Below, piece after piece: positions 8,558-18,124 of a stretch of 64,000 nucleotides of DNA. The translations under genes and the position numbers were made by a program. How positions within the stretch are numbered: position 1 is the first letter of the stretch; each line of letters begins with the position of its first letter. Source of the DNA: Glycomyces sp. NRRL B-16210 (lineage in GTDB: Bacteria; Actinomycetota; Actinomycetes; Mycobacteriales; Micromonosporaceae); assembly GCF_000719515.1 (NCBI RefSeq), contig NZ_JOGR01000002.1, positions 186,001 through 250,000 of the forward strand, in the 5' to 3' direction. A model generated the notes under the pieces. That model was not told the DNA's origin and made no database searches. It saw nothing but the letters and a program-made list of their open reading frames with translations.

Positions 8558-9823
8558 TCAGCCCACGGCGGTCGCGCGCTGCTCGGCGAACGGCGATTCG
8601 AGGAGGTTGCGCAGGACCACGGCCGCGCCGCCGATCGCCGCCGCCTGCGTGACGTCCCCGGCGAGCTCGGCCTGGACGGTGTGCACGTCCCGCATGAACA
8701 CCGACCGGTCGAGCACCTCCTGGAGGGCGTCGCGGTAGACCGGCCCGATGTCGGCGAACGCGTTCCCGGCGAGCACGACCCGGCCCACGTCGAAGAGGTT
8801 CACCAAGGTCACCGTCGCGACCGCGAGCCGCTGGGTCGAGACCGCGATGAGCTCGGCGGCCGCCGCGTCCCCGTCGAGGGTCGCGCGGGCGATCCGCAGG
8901 AAGTCGGTAAGCAGGTCGGCCCCGAGCCCGAGCCGCGCGGCGAGCGCGGGATCGGCCATGGCGCTCCTGACGACCCCGGTCGGCCCGGCCACCTCGTCGA
9001 GGCAGCCGCGGTTGCCGCAGTGGCACGGCGGCCCGGTCGCGTCCACCGAGATGTGGCCGAGTTCGAGGCCGTTCGAGGTGACCCCGCGGTAGGGCCTGCC
9101 GTCGAGGATGACCCCCGAGCCGATGCCGCCGGACATGAAGACCACGGCGAAGCTGGAGGTCGAGCCGCCGAGGGTCTGGACGCCGATCCCCGCGGCGGTC
9201 GCGTCGTTCTCGATGACCACCGGCAGGCCCGTGGCCGCTTCGAGGGTCGCCGCGAGCGGGTAGCCCACCCAGGTGGGCGTCGGCAGCGGCACGACCAGTT
9301 CGCCCGCCTCGCGGTCCTGCGGTCCGTACGTCGCCAGGCCGATGCCGAGGACCTGCGGCAAGGTCAGTCCCGCGTCGTCGAGCATGGCCCGCACGTGCTC
9401 GGCGAACTCCGCGACGATGGTCTCGGGTTCGCGCTCGCCGGGCGCGGGCATCCGGCGCTCGACCACGACGCGGCCGGCGAGGTCGACGACCACGCCCACG
9501 GCCGAGTACAGGTCGAACTGGATGCCGACCATGTAGCAGGCCTCGGGCCGCAGGCCCAGCAGGCGCCGGGGCGTGCCGCGGTTGGTGGGCATCGTGCCGA
9601 CCTCGTGGACGAACCCGAGCGCCATGAGCTTGCGGACGGCGTGGGTCATGGTGGCCTGGGTGAGGCCGGTGGCGTCGGCGAGTTCGACGCGGCTGACCGC
9701 GCCCCGCTCGCGGATGAGGTCGAGGACGATGGCCAGGGTCGGCATGCGCGTGTCGGCGCCGAACGATCGCAACGCGGCCTCCTTGCGTGACGACGTCTTG
9801 CGGCGGGCGATACCGAACACCAT
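8558..9823 (-). CDS. ROK-family transcriptional repressor (first)
   Basis: This 421-residue protein has a MarR-like winged helix (about 28-85, LTQATMTHAVRKLMALGF) followed by a sugar-kinase-like ROK domain. The ROK zinc motif is present as GHISVDATGPPCHCGNRGC, and the sugar-site segment as ENDATAAG. Such proteins repress sugar-catabolic genes until a sugar binds. No strong ribosome site precedes the ATG at 9821-9823, so an internal start such as the ATG at 9743-9745 is possible. It sits downstream of the GH36 gene but is separated by a terminator, so it has its own promoter. Its target is not obvious; GH64 and the 9.9-28 kb locus are both candidates. Confidence 0.85.
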   Translation of the reverse strand: MVFGIARRKTSSRKEAALRSFGADTRMPTLAIVLDLIRERGAVSRVELADATGLTQATMTHAVRKLMALGFVHEVGTMPTNRGTPRRLLGLRPEACYMVGIQFDLYSAVGVVVDLAGRVVVERRMPAPGEREPETIVAEFAEHVRAMLDDAGLTLPQVLGIGLATYGPQDREAGELVVPLPTPTWVGYPLAATLEAATGLPVVIENDATAAGIGVQTLGGSTSSFAVVFMSGGIGSGVILDGRPYRGVTSNGLELGHISVDATGPPCHCGNRGCLDEVAGPTGVVRSAMADPALAARLGLGADLLTDFLRIARATLDGDAAAAELIAVSTQRLAVATVTLVNLFDVGRVVLAGNAFADIGPVYRDALQEVLDRSVFMRDVHTVQAELAGDVTQAAAIGGAAVVLRNLLESPFAEQRATAVG

Positions 9824-9860
9824 ACTGGACGCGTCGGAAAACGGCGAAGCCGAGAATTGA

Positions 9861-9888
9861 GAGCGAGGACACCGAGGTGTCCCCGCTC
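9861..9888 (-). terminator. Terminator downstream of the first GH36 gene
   Basis: A 13-base inverted repeat with one mismatch (9861-9873 and 9876-9888) has a two-base gap, five bases after the GH36 stop on the minus strand. It ends the ROK-GH36 transcript. Confidence 0.75.
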
Positions 9889-9893
9889 GCAGG

Positions 9894-12029
9894 TCAGACG
9901 GCCCTCAGATGCACCAGGAGCGCCTGGACCGGCCAGAGCGTCGGCGGCTGGAGTCCGATTTCCGACAGCACCCGGCCACTGAGCGCCACCGGTTCGGCGC
10001 CGATCCACGCCGGGGTGATCCAGCCCCACCGCGCCGCGCCGATCTCTTCGCGCACACGGACTTCGTAGCGCCGCTCGGGGTCGAGGCCGTCGAGCCGCAC
10101 CCGCTCGGGCAGGGCGTCCTCAAGGGACGCGACCGTGGCGATCGTGAAGACCGCCTCGCTCCGGTCGGGGGCGACGACGCCCCGCACGCGCAGCGCCGGG
10201 TCGGTCAGGTCGGGGTGCACGACCGAGCCGGTGTGCAGCAATTCACGCAACTCCTTGTAGAGGCCCGCGAACGCGGTGATCCGCTCGGTCTCCTCCTCGT
10301 CGCAGGTCAGGAGGTCCCATTCGAAGCCGGCCGAGCCTTGCAGCGAGGTCGCGATCCGATACGGCAGGGGCGTGCTGCGGCCCGAGGAGTGGGTCGGGGA
10401 GGGGCCGACGTGCGCGCCGATGAGCTCGGGCGGGAGCACCAGCTCGGTCCAGCGCTGGATCTCTTGGCGCTCGACCGGGTCGTTGGAGTCCGAGGCCCAC
10501 ACGCGGTCGGTGTGTTCGAGGATGCCCAGGTCGCTGCGGGCGCCGCCGGAGGAGCACGACTCGATCTCCAGGCCCGGGTGGTCGGTCTTGAGCCGCGCGA
10601 TGAGCCGGTAGGCCGCCTTCGTCTGCGCGTGCGTGCCCGGCGCGCCGTCGTGGACGGCCTCGACGAGGTCGCGGTTGTGGTCCCACTTGATGAAGTCGAT
10701 GCCCAGGTCCGCCACGAGCGCCGACATCTGCGAGCGGACGTGCTCGAACGCCTCGGGGTCGGCCAGGTCCAGCACGTACTGGGTGCGGAACGAGAGCCCC
10801 TCGGGGGAGGGCACGGACGCCGGGTTGGCCAGGAGCCATTCGGGGTGGGCCCGCGCCAGGTCCGAGTCGAGGTTGACCATCTCCGGTTCGAACCACAGCC
10901 CGAACTGCATCCCGAGCGAGTGGACGAGTTCGGCGAGCGGTTCGAGCCCGTCGGGCCAGACCTCGCGGTCGACGGTCCAGTCGCCGAGCCCGGCGGTGTC
11001 GGAGCGGCGGGCGGGGAACCAGCCGTCGTCGAGGACGAACCGCTCGACGCCCACGGCCGCGGCCTTGCGCGCGAGGCGGGCGATGCGTTCGAAGTCGTGC
11101 TCGAAGTACACCGCCTCCCAGGTGTTGAGCACGAGCGGGCGGGGCGTGCGCGGGTGCTGCGGGCGGGCCCGCATCCAGGTGTGGAACCGGTCGGCGACGC
11201 CGTCGAGCCCGGCGTCCGACCACGCGAAGTACGCCGTCGGGGTCCGGTGGGCCGCACCGGGTCCGAGCCGGATCTCGCCGGGGCGCAGCAGTTCGCCGGC
11301 GCCCAGCAGCGTGAGGTGCTCGGGGCCGCGGTCGGTGCGGTGGCGCACGTCGGCGCTCCATCCCAGGTGCACGGCCCAGACCTCGCCGCCGCGGTTCCTC
11401 GGCGATCCCTCTGAGGCGAGGGTCGCCCACGGGGCGTCGTGGCCGCTGCGCCCGCGCCGGGTCTCGCGGACGTTGGCCCCGCGCGGCATCGGCGTGGTCA
11501 GCGGTGACTTCTCGCGGGTCCACCTGCCGGAGAAGGAGGTCACGTGGTCGGCCGACCGGGGGACCGGGAGCGTCGCCTCCAGCCACGCGACCTCCACGGT
11601 GCCCTCGCCGGCGTTGGTCAGCTCCTGCTCGACCAGGACCAGCCCGCCCGCGCCGATCGCCAGGCGCAGGTCCAGCTCCAGGCCCGAGTCCGCGTCGACC
11701 GCGAGGAAGCGCACCGACGACTCGTCCGCGGCCGCGACGGTGGTCGCCCATCTCGGGTAGACCGGGAGCCCGCCCTTGGTGGCGAGCAGGCCCGGCCGCC
11801 CGGCCCAGCCGTCCGACTCCTGCGGCACGAGCGGGACGCGCCAGGCGGCGTCGAGGGTCCCCGGCGCGGTCTGGCGGCTGGTCGCCCGGTCGAGCGCGGC
11901 GAGGTCGGCATCAGCGAGAGCGCCCAGGTCGCGTCCCCAGTGGAGCGCCGAGGGCAGTCCGGTCGGCTCGTGGGCGAGGATCAGGGCGACGCCCTCGCGG
12001 CGCAGCTGCGTCCAGGTCTTGGTGTTCAC
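9894..12029 (-). CDS. GH36 alpha-galactosidase (first copy)
   Basis: A 711-residue cytoplasmic retaining alpha-galactosidase. The N-terminal beta-supersandwich (about 1-280) is followed by the TIM barrel with LNTWEAVYF, FVLDDGWF, nucleophile Asp450 in FIKWDHN, ESCSSGGAR, and the SDSND segment (residues 513-517) holding the likely acid/base. Length and motifs match AgaA/MelA-type family 36 enzymes that release galactose from raffinose-type sugars or galactomannan side chains. The start is GTG at 12027-12029 with GAGGAG four bases upstream. It lies 31 bases downstream of the second ROK gene on the same strand, suggesting an auto-regulated ROK-GH36 operon divergent from the transporter operon. 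Confidence 0.92.
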   Translation of the reverse strand: MNTKTWTQLRREGVALILAHEPTGLPSALHWGRDLGALADADLAALDRATSRQTAPGTLDAAWRVPLVPQESDGWAGRPGLLATKGGLPVYPRWATTVAAADESSVRFLAVDADSGLELDLRLAIGAGGLVLVEQELTNAGEGTVEVAWLEATLPVPRSADHVTSFSGRWTREKSPLTTPMPRGANVRETRRGRSGHDAPWATLASEGSPRNRGGEVWAVHLGWSADVRHRTDRGPEHLTLLGAGELLRPGEIRLGPGAAHRTPTAYFAWSDAGLDGVADRFHTWMRARPQHPRTPRPLVLNTWEAVYFEHDFERIARLARKAAAVGVERFVLDDGWFPARRSDTAGLGDWTVDREVWPDGLEPLAELVHSLGMQFGLWFEPEMVNLDSDLARAHPEWLLANPASVPSPEGLSFRTQYVLDLADPEAFEHVRSQMSALVADLGIDFIKWDHNRDLVEAVHDGAPGTHAQTKAAYRLIARLKTDHPGLEIESCSSGGARSDLGILEHTDRVWASDSNDPVERQEIQRWTELVLPPELIGAHVGPSPTHSSGRSTPLPYRIATSLQGSAGFEWDLLTCDEEETERITAFAGLYKELRELLHTGSVVHPDLTDPALRVRGVVAPDRSEAVFTIATVASLEDALPERVRLDGLDPERRYEVRVREEIGAARWGWITPAWIGAEPVALSGRVLSEIGLQPPTLWPVQALLVHLRAV

Positions 12030-12060
12030 GGTTCTCCTCGGGGATCGGGGTCTCGGTGGT

Positions 12061-13293
12061 TCAGTTCAGGTCCGCCTCGGCGCGCGAGCGCGGGACGCGC
12101 GCGCCCACCGACAGCGTCCGCAGCACGTGCAGCGCGCCGCCGGTCGCCGCCGCGATGTCCACATTCGACGAGACGTGGACCTGGGGCCGGTGCAGCACCC
12201 GGCTGAGCGCGCTGCGCTCGAGCTCGGCGGTGATGTGCTCGCGGTACAACGGTCCGGCGATGACGAATGCCGGGCCCGCCAGCACCACCGTGTCGAGGTC
12301 GAAGAGGTTCACCAGCGCGACGGCGGCCTGGCCGATCCACCGCGCCGACCGCTCCAGCAGCCCGGTCGCCTCCCGGTCGCCCGAGCGCCAGGCCCGCGCG
12401 ATCCGGTCGAAGTCCGCCAGGGTGCCGTCCGGCCTGCCCTCCACGCCGAAGCGCTCGGCGAGCGAGGAGTCCGCGAGGACCTGCGCGACCACCGCCTGCG
12501 GCCCGGCCTCGGCCTGCGCGCAGCCGCGGTTGCCGCACACGCACGGGGCCTCGCCGCCGTTGAGGGCCACGTGTCCGATCTCGACGGCGTTCGAGGCGCG
12601 GCCGCGGTAGACCTCGCCGTCGACCACGACGCCGCCGCCGATGCCCGAGCCCATGTAGACCAGTCCGAAGGTGTCGGTCGGCAGTGCCCCGGCCCAGAAC
12701 TCCCCGAAGGCCGCCGCGTCGGCGTCGTTCTCCAGCAGCACCGGCAGACCGAGCAGGTCCGAGAGCGAGGCGGTCAGCGGGAACTCCATCCACTCGGGAC
12801 CGGGCTGGGCGGTCAGCAGCACGCCCCGCTCCCGGTCCTGGGGCCCGTGGGTCACCAGTCCGACCCCGAGCACGCGCTCGCGCGGCACGCCCGCACGCCG
12901 CAGCAATGACCCGACGTGTTCGGCCAGTGCCAAAACGGTCGACTCAGGGCCTACCGCGCCTGTACCCCGCAAACCGGCACTTGCGATCCTTGTACCGGCG
13001 AAGTCCACCACGACGATCGTCGTAGTGGTCCGGTCGATCTGGATGCCGACGGAATACCAAGCGCCGGCATCGAGTTCGAGAAGCCGCCGCGGCTGCCCGC
13101 GGCCCTGCTGCGGGTCGCGGCCGACCTCTCGGACCAGCCCGGCGTCGATGAGCCGGCGCACCGCGTTCGTGATCGTCGCGGGCGTCAGCTCGACGCGCTC
13201 CGCCAGCTCTACACGACTGAGGGTGCCGTTCGCTCGCAGGAGGTCGAGCACGCGAACCGCGGTCGTGGCACGGGTCAGCCCGTGTCCGGCCAT
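12061..13293 (-). CDS. ROK-family transcriptional repressor of the galactomannan locus
   Basis: A 410-residue repressor with a winged helix (about 15-70, LTPATITNAVRRLIDAGL) and a ROK domain carrying the zinc motif GHVALNGGEAPCVCGNRGC and ENDADAAAFGE. I choose ATG at 13291-13293 because AAGGGGG lies just upstream; a GTG at 13333-13335 also opens the frame but falls inside the operator. It is transcribed away from the ABC importer operon, with the composite palindromes at 13335-13354 between them. It most likely represses both its own operon (with GH36) and the importer/hydrolase operon, with an oligosaccharide or mono-sugar as inducer. Confidence 0.88.
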   Translation of the reverse strand: MAGHGLTRATTAVRVLDLLRANGTLSRVELAERVELTPATITNAVRRLIDAGLVREVGRDPQQGRGQPRRLLELDAGAWYSVGIQIDRTTTTIVVVDFAGTRIASAGLRGTGAVGPESTVLALAEHVGSLLRRAGVPRERVLGVGLVTHGPQDRERGVLLTAQPGPEWMEFPLTASLSDLLGLPVLLENDADAAAFGEFWAGALPTDTFGLVYMGSGIGGGVVVDGEVYRGRASNAVEIGHVALNGGEAPCVCGNRGCAQAEAGPQAVVAQVLADSSLAERFGVEGRPDGTLADFDRIARAWRSGDREATGLLERSARWIGQAAVALVNLFDLDTVVLAGPAFVIAGPLYREHITAELERSALSRVLHRPQVHVSSNVDIAAATGGALHVLRTLSVGARVPRSRAEADLN

Positions 13294-13328
13294 GTTCGAC
13301 CCCCTTGAAAGTTCATTGGATCTTCTTA

Positions 13329-13360
13329 TTGACACGTTAAATTTAACGCGTTAATAATAG
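13329..13360 (+). promoter_or_regulatory. Promoter with composite ROK operator
   Basis: A perfect TTGACA (13329-13334) is followed 17 bases later by TAATAA (13352-13357). The spacer is filled by two overlapping perfect palindromes: CGTTAAATTTAACG (13335-13348) and TTAACGCGTTAA (13343-13354), which share TTAACG. The result is three CGTTAA half-sites in alternating orientation. A repressor bound here would cover the RNA polymerase contact region directly. The ROK protein encoded next door is the obvious binder. Confidence 0.75.
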
Positions 13361-13434
13361 TCTGTGCGCCGCGGGTCGGCGCGCCCCTCCCTCTAGTTCC
13401 GCGGCGATGTCGCCCCGGACTCGAAAGGACGATG

Positions 13435-15111
13435 ATGTCATCCACCACTCGCAATCGGCTGAAGGCCGCGGGGGCGCTACTGAGCGCCACCGCACTCGGT
13501 CTGACGCTGACCGCCTGCTCCGACTCCGGCTCGAACGGCGGCGACGCCACGACGCTGGTCGCCTACACCGGACAGGCCGGCGACTACCAGATCAACTTCA
13601 ACCCCTTCTCGCCCTCCCGCATCGGCGGCCTGGGCACGATCTACGAAAACCTCTTCTTCTACAACAAGGCCCAGGTCTCCGAGCCCGTCCCGCTGCTCGG
13701 CACTGAGCAGTCCTGGAACGAGGACGGCACCGTCCTGTCGGTCACCCTCCGCGAGAACGTCAAGTGGACCGACGGCGAGGACTTCACCGCCGACGACGTC
13801 GTCTTCACCTTCGAGATGCTGAAGTCGACCGACTCGGTCAACAACATCGGCTTCGACGGCACCGTCGAGGCCGAGGACGACCACCACGTGGTCTTCAGCT
13901 TCGACGAGCCCACCTTCGTCAAGGGCCCGGACCTGATGAACACCCCGATCGTGCCCGAGCACATCTGGGCCGACATCAACCCCGTCGAGGACGTCATCGA
14001 GGAGCCCATCGGCACCGGTGCGTACGTGCTCGACGAGTTCAAGCCGCAGGCCTACACCCTCAAGGCCAATGAGGACTACTGGGACGGCGCGCCCGCCGTC
14101 AAGCTGATCCGCTTCCTCTCGCTGTCGGGCAACCAGGCCGGCGCCGACGCCATCGCCGCCGGGACCATCGACTGGCAGACCGGTCCGATCCCGGACATCC
14201 AGAACACCAACAAGAACTTCCCGAACTACGACGCGTTCACGCAGTGGCAGAACCAGATGGTCCTCGCCACCTGCTCGAACGCCGACCTCGGCTGCGAAGG
14301 CCCGCAGACCGACCCGGCCGTGCGCCACGCGCTCTACTACGCGCTCGACCGCGAGCAGCTCAACAACCTCGCGTTCATGGAGACCGCCAACGAGATCTCC
14401 CCGGCGTTCACCCTGACCCCGAGCCAGGACCAGTACCTCACCCCCGTGGTCGACGAGCTCAGCGCCCCCGAGCGCTCGCTGGCCGACACCGCCTCGGAGT
14501 ACCTCGAGGAAGCGGGCTGGGAACTGGGCGACGACGGCATCTACGCCAAGGACGGCGAGCGCCTCTCGCTGACCGTCGAGGTCGTCACCGGCTGGACCGA
14601 CTACATCACCGCGATCGACACCATGGCCTCCCAGGCCAAGGACGCCGGCATCGAGCTCGTCGGCGCCCAGTCCTCGTGGAACGAGTGGACCGAGAAGAAG
14701 GTCTCCGGCAACTTCGAGCTGGCTATCGACTCGCTGTGGCAGGGACCGGCCCCCGACCCCTACTACCTCTACAACTACTTCTACAGCTCCCTGTCCGGCG
14801 CCCCCGTCGGCGAGAGCGCGGGCAACAACTTCTCGCGCTACGCCAACCCGGACGTGGACGCGGCCATCGACGCGCTCTCGACCCTCCCGCTGGACGACCT
14901 GGCCGCCCGCCAGGCGCACTTCGCGGAGATCCAGGAAGCGATCATCGCCGACATGCCGTACATCCCGATCCTGACCGGCGGCACCACCAGCGTGTGGAAC
15001 ACCGCCGACTTCTCGGGGTGGCCCTCGGGTGAGGACCTGTACGCCTTCCCGGCGGTCTGGTCCGCGTTCGACGCCGCCGAGATCTTCAAGCGGCTCGAAC
15101 CGCAGGGCTGA
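13435..15111 (+). CDS. ABC importer substrate-binding lipoprotein, family 5 (OppA/DppA type)
   Basis: A 558-residue lipoprotein: basic N-terminus, hydrophobic segment and lipobox LTAC with the lipidated Cys near residue 28, then an SBP_bac_5 fold (for example VTLRENVKWTDGEDFTADDV near 105 and RHALYYALDRE near 300). Family 5 proteins bind peptides, but many in thermophiles and actinomycetes bind oligosaccharides. Clustering with mannoside and galactoside hydrolases points to manno- or galactomanno-oligosaccharides. Two ATGs stand together at 13432 and 13435; AAAGGA spacing favours the second. It is the first gene of the ROK-controlled operon. Confidence 0.9.
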   Translation: MSSTTRNRLKAAGALLSATALGLTLTACSDSGSNGGDATTLVAYTGQAGDYQINFNPFSPSRIGGLGTIYENLFFYNKAQVSEPVPLLGTEQSWNEDGTVLSVTLRENVKWTDGEDFTADDVVFTFEMLKSTDSVNNIGFDGTVEAEDDHHVVFSFDEPTFVKGPDLMNTPIVPEHIWADINPVEDVIEEPIGTGAYVLDEFKPQAYTLKANEDYWDGAPAVKLIRFLSLSGNQAGADAIAAGTIDWQTGPIPDIQNTNKNFPNYDAFTQWQNQMVLATCSNADLGCEGPQTDPAVRHALYYALDREQLNNLAFMETANEISPAFTLTPSQDQYLTPVVDELSAPERSLADTASEYLEEAGWELGDDGIYAKDGERLSLTVEVVTGWTDYITAIDTMASQAKDAGIELVGAQSSWNEWTEKKVSGNFELAIDSLWQGPAPDPYYLYNYFYSSLSGAPVGESAGNNFSRYANPDVDAAIDALSTLPLDDLAARQAHFAEIQEAIIADMPYIPILTGGTTSVWNTADFSGWPSGEDLYAFPAVWSAFDAAEIFKRLEPQG

Positions 15112-15145
15112 CGGGCGCCGTCGCCCCCGAGGAGGAGTCGAACAA

Positions 15146-16135
15146 GTGAACTATTTCCTGCGTAAACTGGGTTTCTACGCGGTCGCTCTCTGGGCCGCGC
15201 TGACACTGAACTTCGCCATCCCGCGGATGCTTCCGGGCAACCCCGTCGACATTCTGCTGGCCAAGCTCCAGCAGCGCGGCGGCACGGTGACCCCGGAGAC
15301 CCGCAAGGCGTACGCGCTCCTCCTCGGGGGCGACAGCTCGGACCCCCTGTGGGTCCAGTACTGGGACTACCTCAAGAACCTCGCGCGAGGCGACCTGGGG
15401 ACCTCGGTGAGCTACTACCCGGCCAAGGTCTCCGACGTCATCTTGACGTCGCTGCCGTGGACGGTGGTGCTCGTCGGGGTCGCGACGGTCCTCGCGGCGC
15501 TCCTGGGGGTCCTGCTCGGGGCGTTCGTGGGCTGGAAGCCGGGCACCTGGCTCGACTCCCTGATCCCCGCGACCACGCTCCTGGCGGCCGTCCCGTACTT
15601 CTGGCTCGCCCTCATCCTCACCTATTTCCTCGCCCGCGTCCTGGGCTGGTTCCCCATGCAGGGCGGCTACGACGTCGTGCTCAGTCCGGGATGGAACTTC
15701 GAGTTCATCTTCTCGGCCATCGAGTACGGGTTCCTGCCGGCGCTGACGATCGTGCTCGCCTCGATCGCCGGCTGGCTGCTGGGGATGCGCAACATGATGG
15801 TCTCGACGCTCTCGGAGGACTACATCCTCACCGCCGAGGCCAAGGGCCTGACACCGCGGAAGATCCTGCGCTCCTACGCCTCCCGCAACGCCGTGCTGCC
15901 CTCGGTCGCCGGCTTCGCGATCTCGCTCGGCTTCGTCGTCTCCGGCTCGGTCATCACCGAGCAGGTGTTCTCCTACCCGGGCATCGGCGGGCGACTGCTC
16001 GGCGCGGTGACGAACAACGACTACGCGCTCATGCAAGGCGTGTTCCTCTTCATCACCCTCGCAGTGCTGGGCGCCAACCTCGTGGTCGACCTGCTCTACG
16101 GCATCATCGACCCGCGCACGCGCGCCCGGTCCTGA
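15146..16135 (+). CDS. ABC importer permease, DppB type
   Basis: A 329-residue inner membrane permease with about six transmembrane helices. The N-terminal hallmark FAIPRMLPGNPVD is typical of DppB/OppB, and the EAA-type cytoplasmic loop appears as EAKGLTPRKILRSYASRNAVLP. The start is GTG at 15146, supported by GAGGAGGAG about eight bases upstream. It follows the binding protein by 34 bases and pairs with the next permease to form the membrane channel. Confidence 0.9.
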   Translation: MNYFLRKLGFYAVALWAALTLNFAIPRMLPGNPVDILLAKLQQRGGTVTPETRKAYALLLGGDSSDPLWVQYWDYLKNLARGDLGTSVSYYPAKVSDVILTSLPWTVVLVGVATVLAALLGVLLGAFVGWKPGTWLDSLIPATTLLAAVPYFWLALILTYFLARVLGWFPMQGGYDVVLSPGWNFEFIFSAIEYGFLPALTIVLASIAGWLLGMRNMMVSTLSEDYILTAEAKGLTPRKILRSYASRNAVLPSVAGFAISLGFVVSGSVITEQVFSYPGIGGRLLGAVTNNDYALMQGVFLFITLAVLGANLVVDLLYGIIDPRTRARS

Positions 16136-16148
16136 CGGGAGTCCGATC

Positions 16149-17204
16149 ATGACGAACCTCGAACCGCAGACCGCGGCCGCCGCCCAGGCCGCCCAGGCCG
16201 TCGACCCCCACGTCGACGCCGCGCCCTCCGAAAACCCCGTGCCCGAAGGCCGCCCGCGCGCCGGCTGGCGCTCGCTCGTGCCGACCATGACCCCCTGGCT
16301 GGCGATCGGCCTCATCCTCGTCGTCGGCATCAGCCTCTTCGGCCTCATCGGGCCCTACTTCGTCGGCGACCCCCGCCAGATCCGCGACATCGGCCTGACC
16401 GGGCCCTCCGGCGAGTTCCCCCTGGGCACCACCCAGATCGGGCAGGACGTGCTCGCGCAGCTCGCCTACGCCACCCGCGGCTCGCTCCAGATCGGCATCA
16501 TCGTCGGCCTGCTCGCCACCGCGCTCTCGGCCGTCTTCGGCATCTACGGCGCCTACAAGGGCAAGTTCCTCGACGAGTCGTTCTCCCTGCTGACCAACGT
16601 GTTCCTGGTGATCCCCGGACTGCCCCTGGTCATCGTCATCTCCGGCTTCGTCCCCCGCGAGAGCCGCGGACTGTGGACGATCGCGGTCGTCCTCGCCATC
16701 ACTAGCTGGGCCGGCGCCGCCCGCGTGCTGCGCGCCCAGACCCTGTCGGTGCGCAACCGCGACTTCGTCGCCGCCTCCCAGGTCTCCGGCGAGCGCTCCT
16801 GGCGGGTCATCGTCGTCGAGATCCTCCCGAACCTGCTGCCGCTCCTGGCCGCCCAGTTCGTGTTCGCCGTCATCGCCGCGATCCTCGGCGAGGCCGGACT
16901 CGCCTTCATCGGACTCGGCGCCTCCAACTCCTCCACCCTCGGCACCATGCTCTTCTACGCCCAGAACGGCTTCGCGCTCGCGCTCGGCGCCTGGTGGTGG
17001 TTCGTGCCCCCGGGCCTGATCATCGCCCTGTTCGGCATGGGCCTGTCCCTCGTCAACTTCTCCATCGACGAGCTCATCAACCCCAAGCTCAAGAACCTCC
17101 GCCAGCACCGCAAGCGCGCCCGCCGCGCCGCGCGCCTCGAACGCGAGCTCGCCCGCTCCACCCGGCGCGCCGGCGGCGACACCGCAAAGGAGTCCGTCCG
17201 ATGA
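16149..17204 (+). CDS. ABC importer permease, DppC type
   Basis: A 351-residue permease with an Ala/Pro-rich cytoplasmic N-terminus (about 1-45) and about six transmembrane segments. DppC features are visible: FPLGTTQIGQDVLAQLAYATR near 95-115 and the ATPase-contact loop with RVLRAQTLSVRNRDFVAASQ near 190-210. The C-terminus is an Arg-rich tail. Its stop overlaps the start of the first ATPase gene by ATGA, implying translational coupling. Confidence 0.9.
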   Translation: MTNLEPQTAAAAQAAQAVDPHVDAAPSENPVPEGRPRAGWRSLVPTMTPWLAIGLILVVGISLFGLIGPYFVGDPRQIRDIGLTGPSGEFPLGTTQIGQDVLAQLAYATRGSLQIGIIVGLLATALSAVFGIYGAYKGKFLDESFSLLTNVFLVIPGLPLVIVISGFVPRESRGLWTIAVVLAITSWAGAARVLRAQTLSVRNRDFVAASQVSGERSWRVIVVEILPNLLPLLAAQFVFAVIAAILGEAGLAFIGLGASNSSTLGTMLFYAQNGFALALGAWWWFVPPGLIIALFGMGLSLVNFSIDELINPKLKNLRQHRKRARRAARLERELARSTRRAGGDTAKESVR

Positions 17205-18124
17205 CGACCGCGACAGGCGCCGCCCTGCGGCCCGTGCTCACCGTCGAGGACCTCACGGTCGTCTACGAGTCCGAAGAACCGGTCACCGCCGTCAAGAACG
17301 CCGACCTCACCCTCCACCGCGGCGAGATCCTCGGCCTCGCGGGGGAGTCCGGCTGCGGCAAGACCACCCTCGCCTACGCCGTCAACCGGCTCCACCGGCC
17401 GCCGGCGCGCATCGCCTCGGGCCGCATCACCTTCCACGACAAGAGCGGCGAGGACATCGACATCCTCGCCCTGGAGGACAAGGAGCTGCGCGCCTTCCGC
17501 TGGAACAAGCTCTCCATGGTCTTCCAGGGCGCGATGAACGCCCTCAACCCCGTCACCACCGTCCGCGCCCAACTGCGCGACACCCTCCTGGCCCACCGGC
17601 CCGGCATGTCCCGCAAGGACGTTCGCGAACGCTCCGAGGACGTCCTGCGCCGCGTCGGCGTCGACACCCGCCGCCTCACCTCCTACCCGCACGAGCTCTC
17701 CGGCGGGATGCGCCAGCGGGTCATGATCGCCATGGCGATGCTCCTCGAACCGCAGATCATGATCATGGACGAGCCGACCACCGCGCTCGACGTGGTCGTG
17801 CAGCGCGACATCCTCCGCGAGATCGTGCGCCTGCGCGACGAACTCGACTTCGCCGTCGTCTTCATCACCCACGACCTCCCGCTCCTGCTGGAGATCAGCG
17901 ACCGCATCGCCGTGATGCTCGCCGGCGAGATCGTCGAACTCGAATCCGCCCAGCGCCTCTACCGCGGCGCCGCGCACCCGTACACGCGCCGGCTCCTCGG
18001 CTCCTTCCCGAGCCTGTCGGGCTCGCGCGGCGCGTTCATCCGCACCGGCGTCGACGAGACCGCCCCACCCCTGCCCAGGCCCTACGCGGGGCAGCGCCCG
18101 CCGACCACCGAGGAGCGAGCATGA
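17201..18124 (+). CDS. ABC importer ATPase, DppD type
   Basis: A 307-residue ATP-binding subunit. Walker A is GESGCGKT (48-55), the ABC signature LSGGMRQR starts at 166, and Walker B is IMIMDEPTTAL. The C-terminal extension AHPYTRRLL near 270 is the OppD/DppD type. It overlaps both neighbours by four bases (ATGA at each junction), so the importer subunits are likely made in fixed ratio. Confidence 0.92.
   Translation: MTTATGAALRPVLTVEDLTVVYESEEPVTAVKNADLTLHRGEILGLAGESGCGKTTLAYAVNRLHRPPARIASGRITFHDKSGEDIDILALEDKELRAFRWNKLSMVFQGAMNALNPVTTVRAQLRDTLLAHRPGMSRKDVRERSEDVLRRVGVDTRRLTSYPHELSGGMRQRVMIAMAMLLEPQIMIMDEPTTALDVVVQRDILREIVRLRDELDFAVVFITHDLPLLLEISDRIAVMLAGEIVELESAQRLYRGAAHPYTRRLLGSFPSLSGSRGAFIRTGVDETAPPLPRPYAGQRPPTTEERA

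Noticed and set aside
12061..13293. ROK proteins considered as glucokinases
   Set aside because: Both have an N-terminal winged helix, which marks regulators rather than kinases.
13294..13335. GTG start for the second ROK gene at 13333-13335
   Set aside because: It would place the coding start inside the operator; the ATG at 13293 has a good ribosome site.
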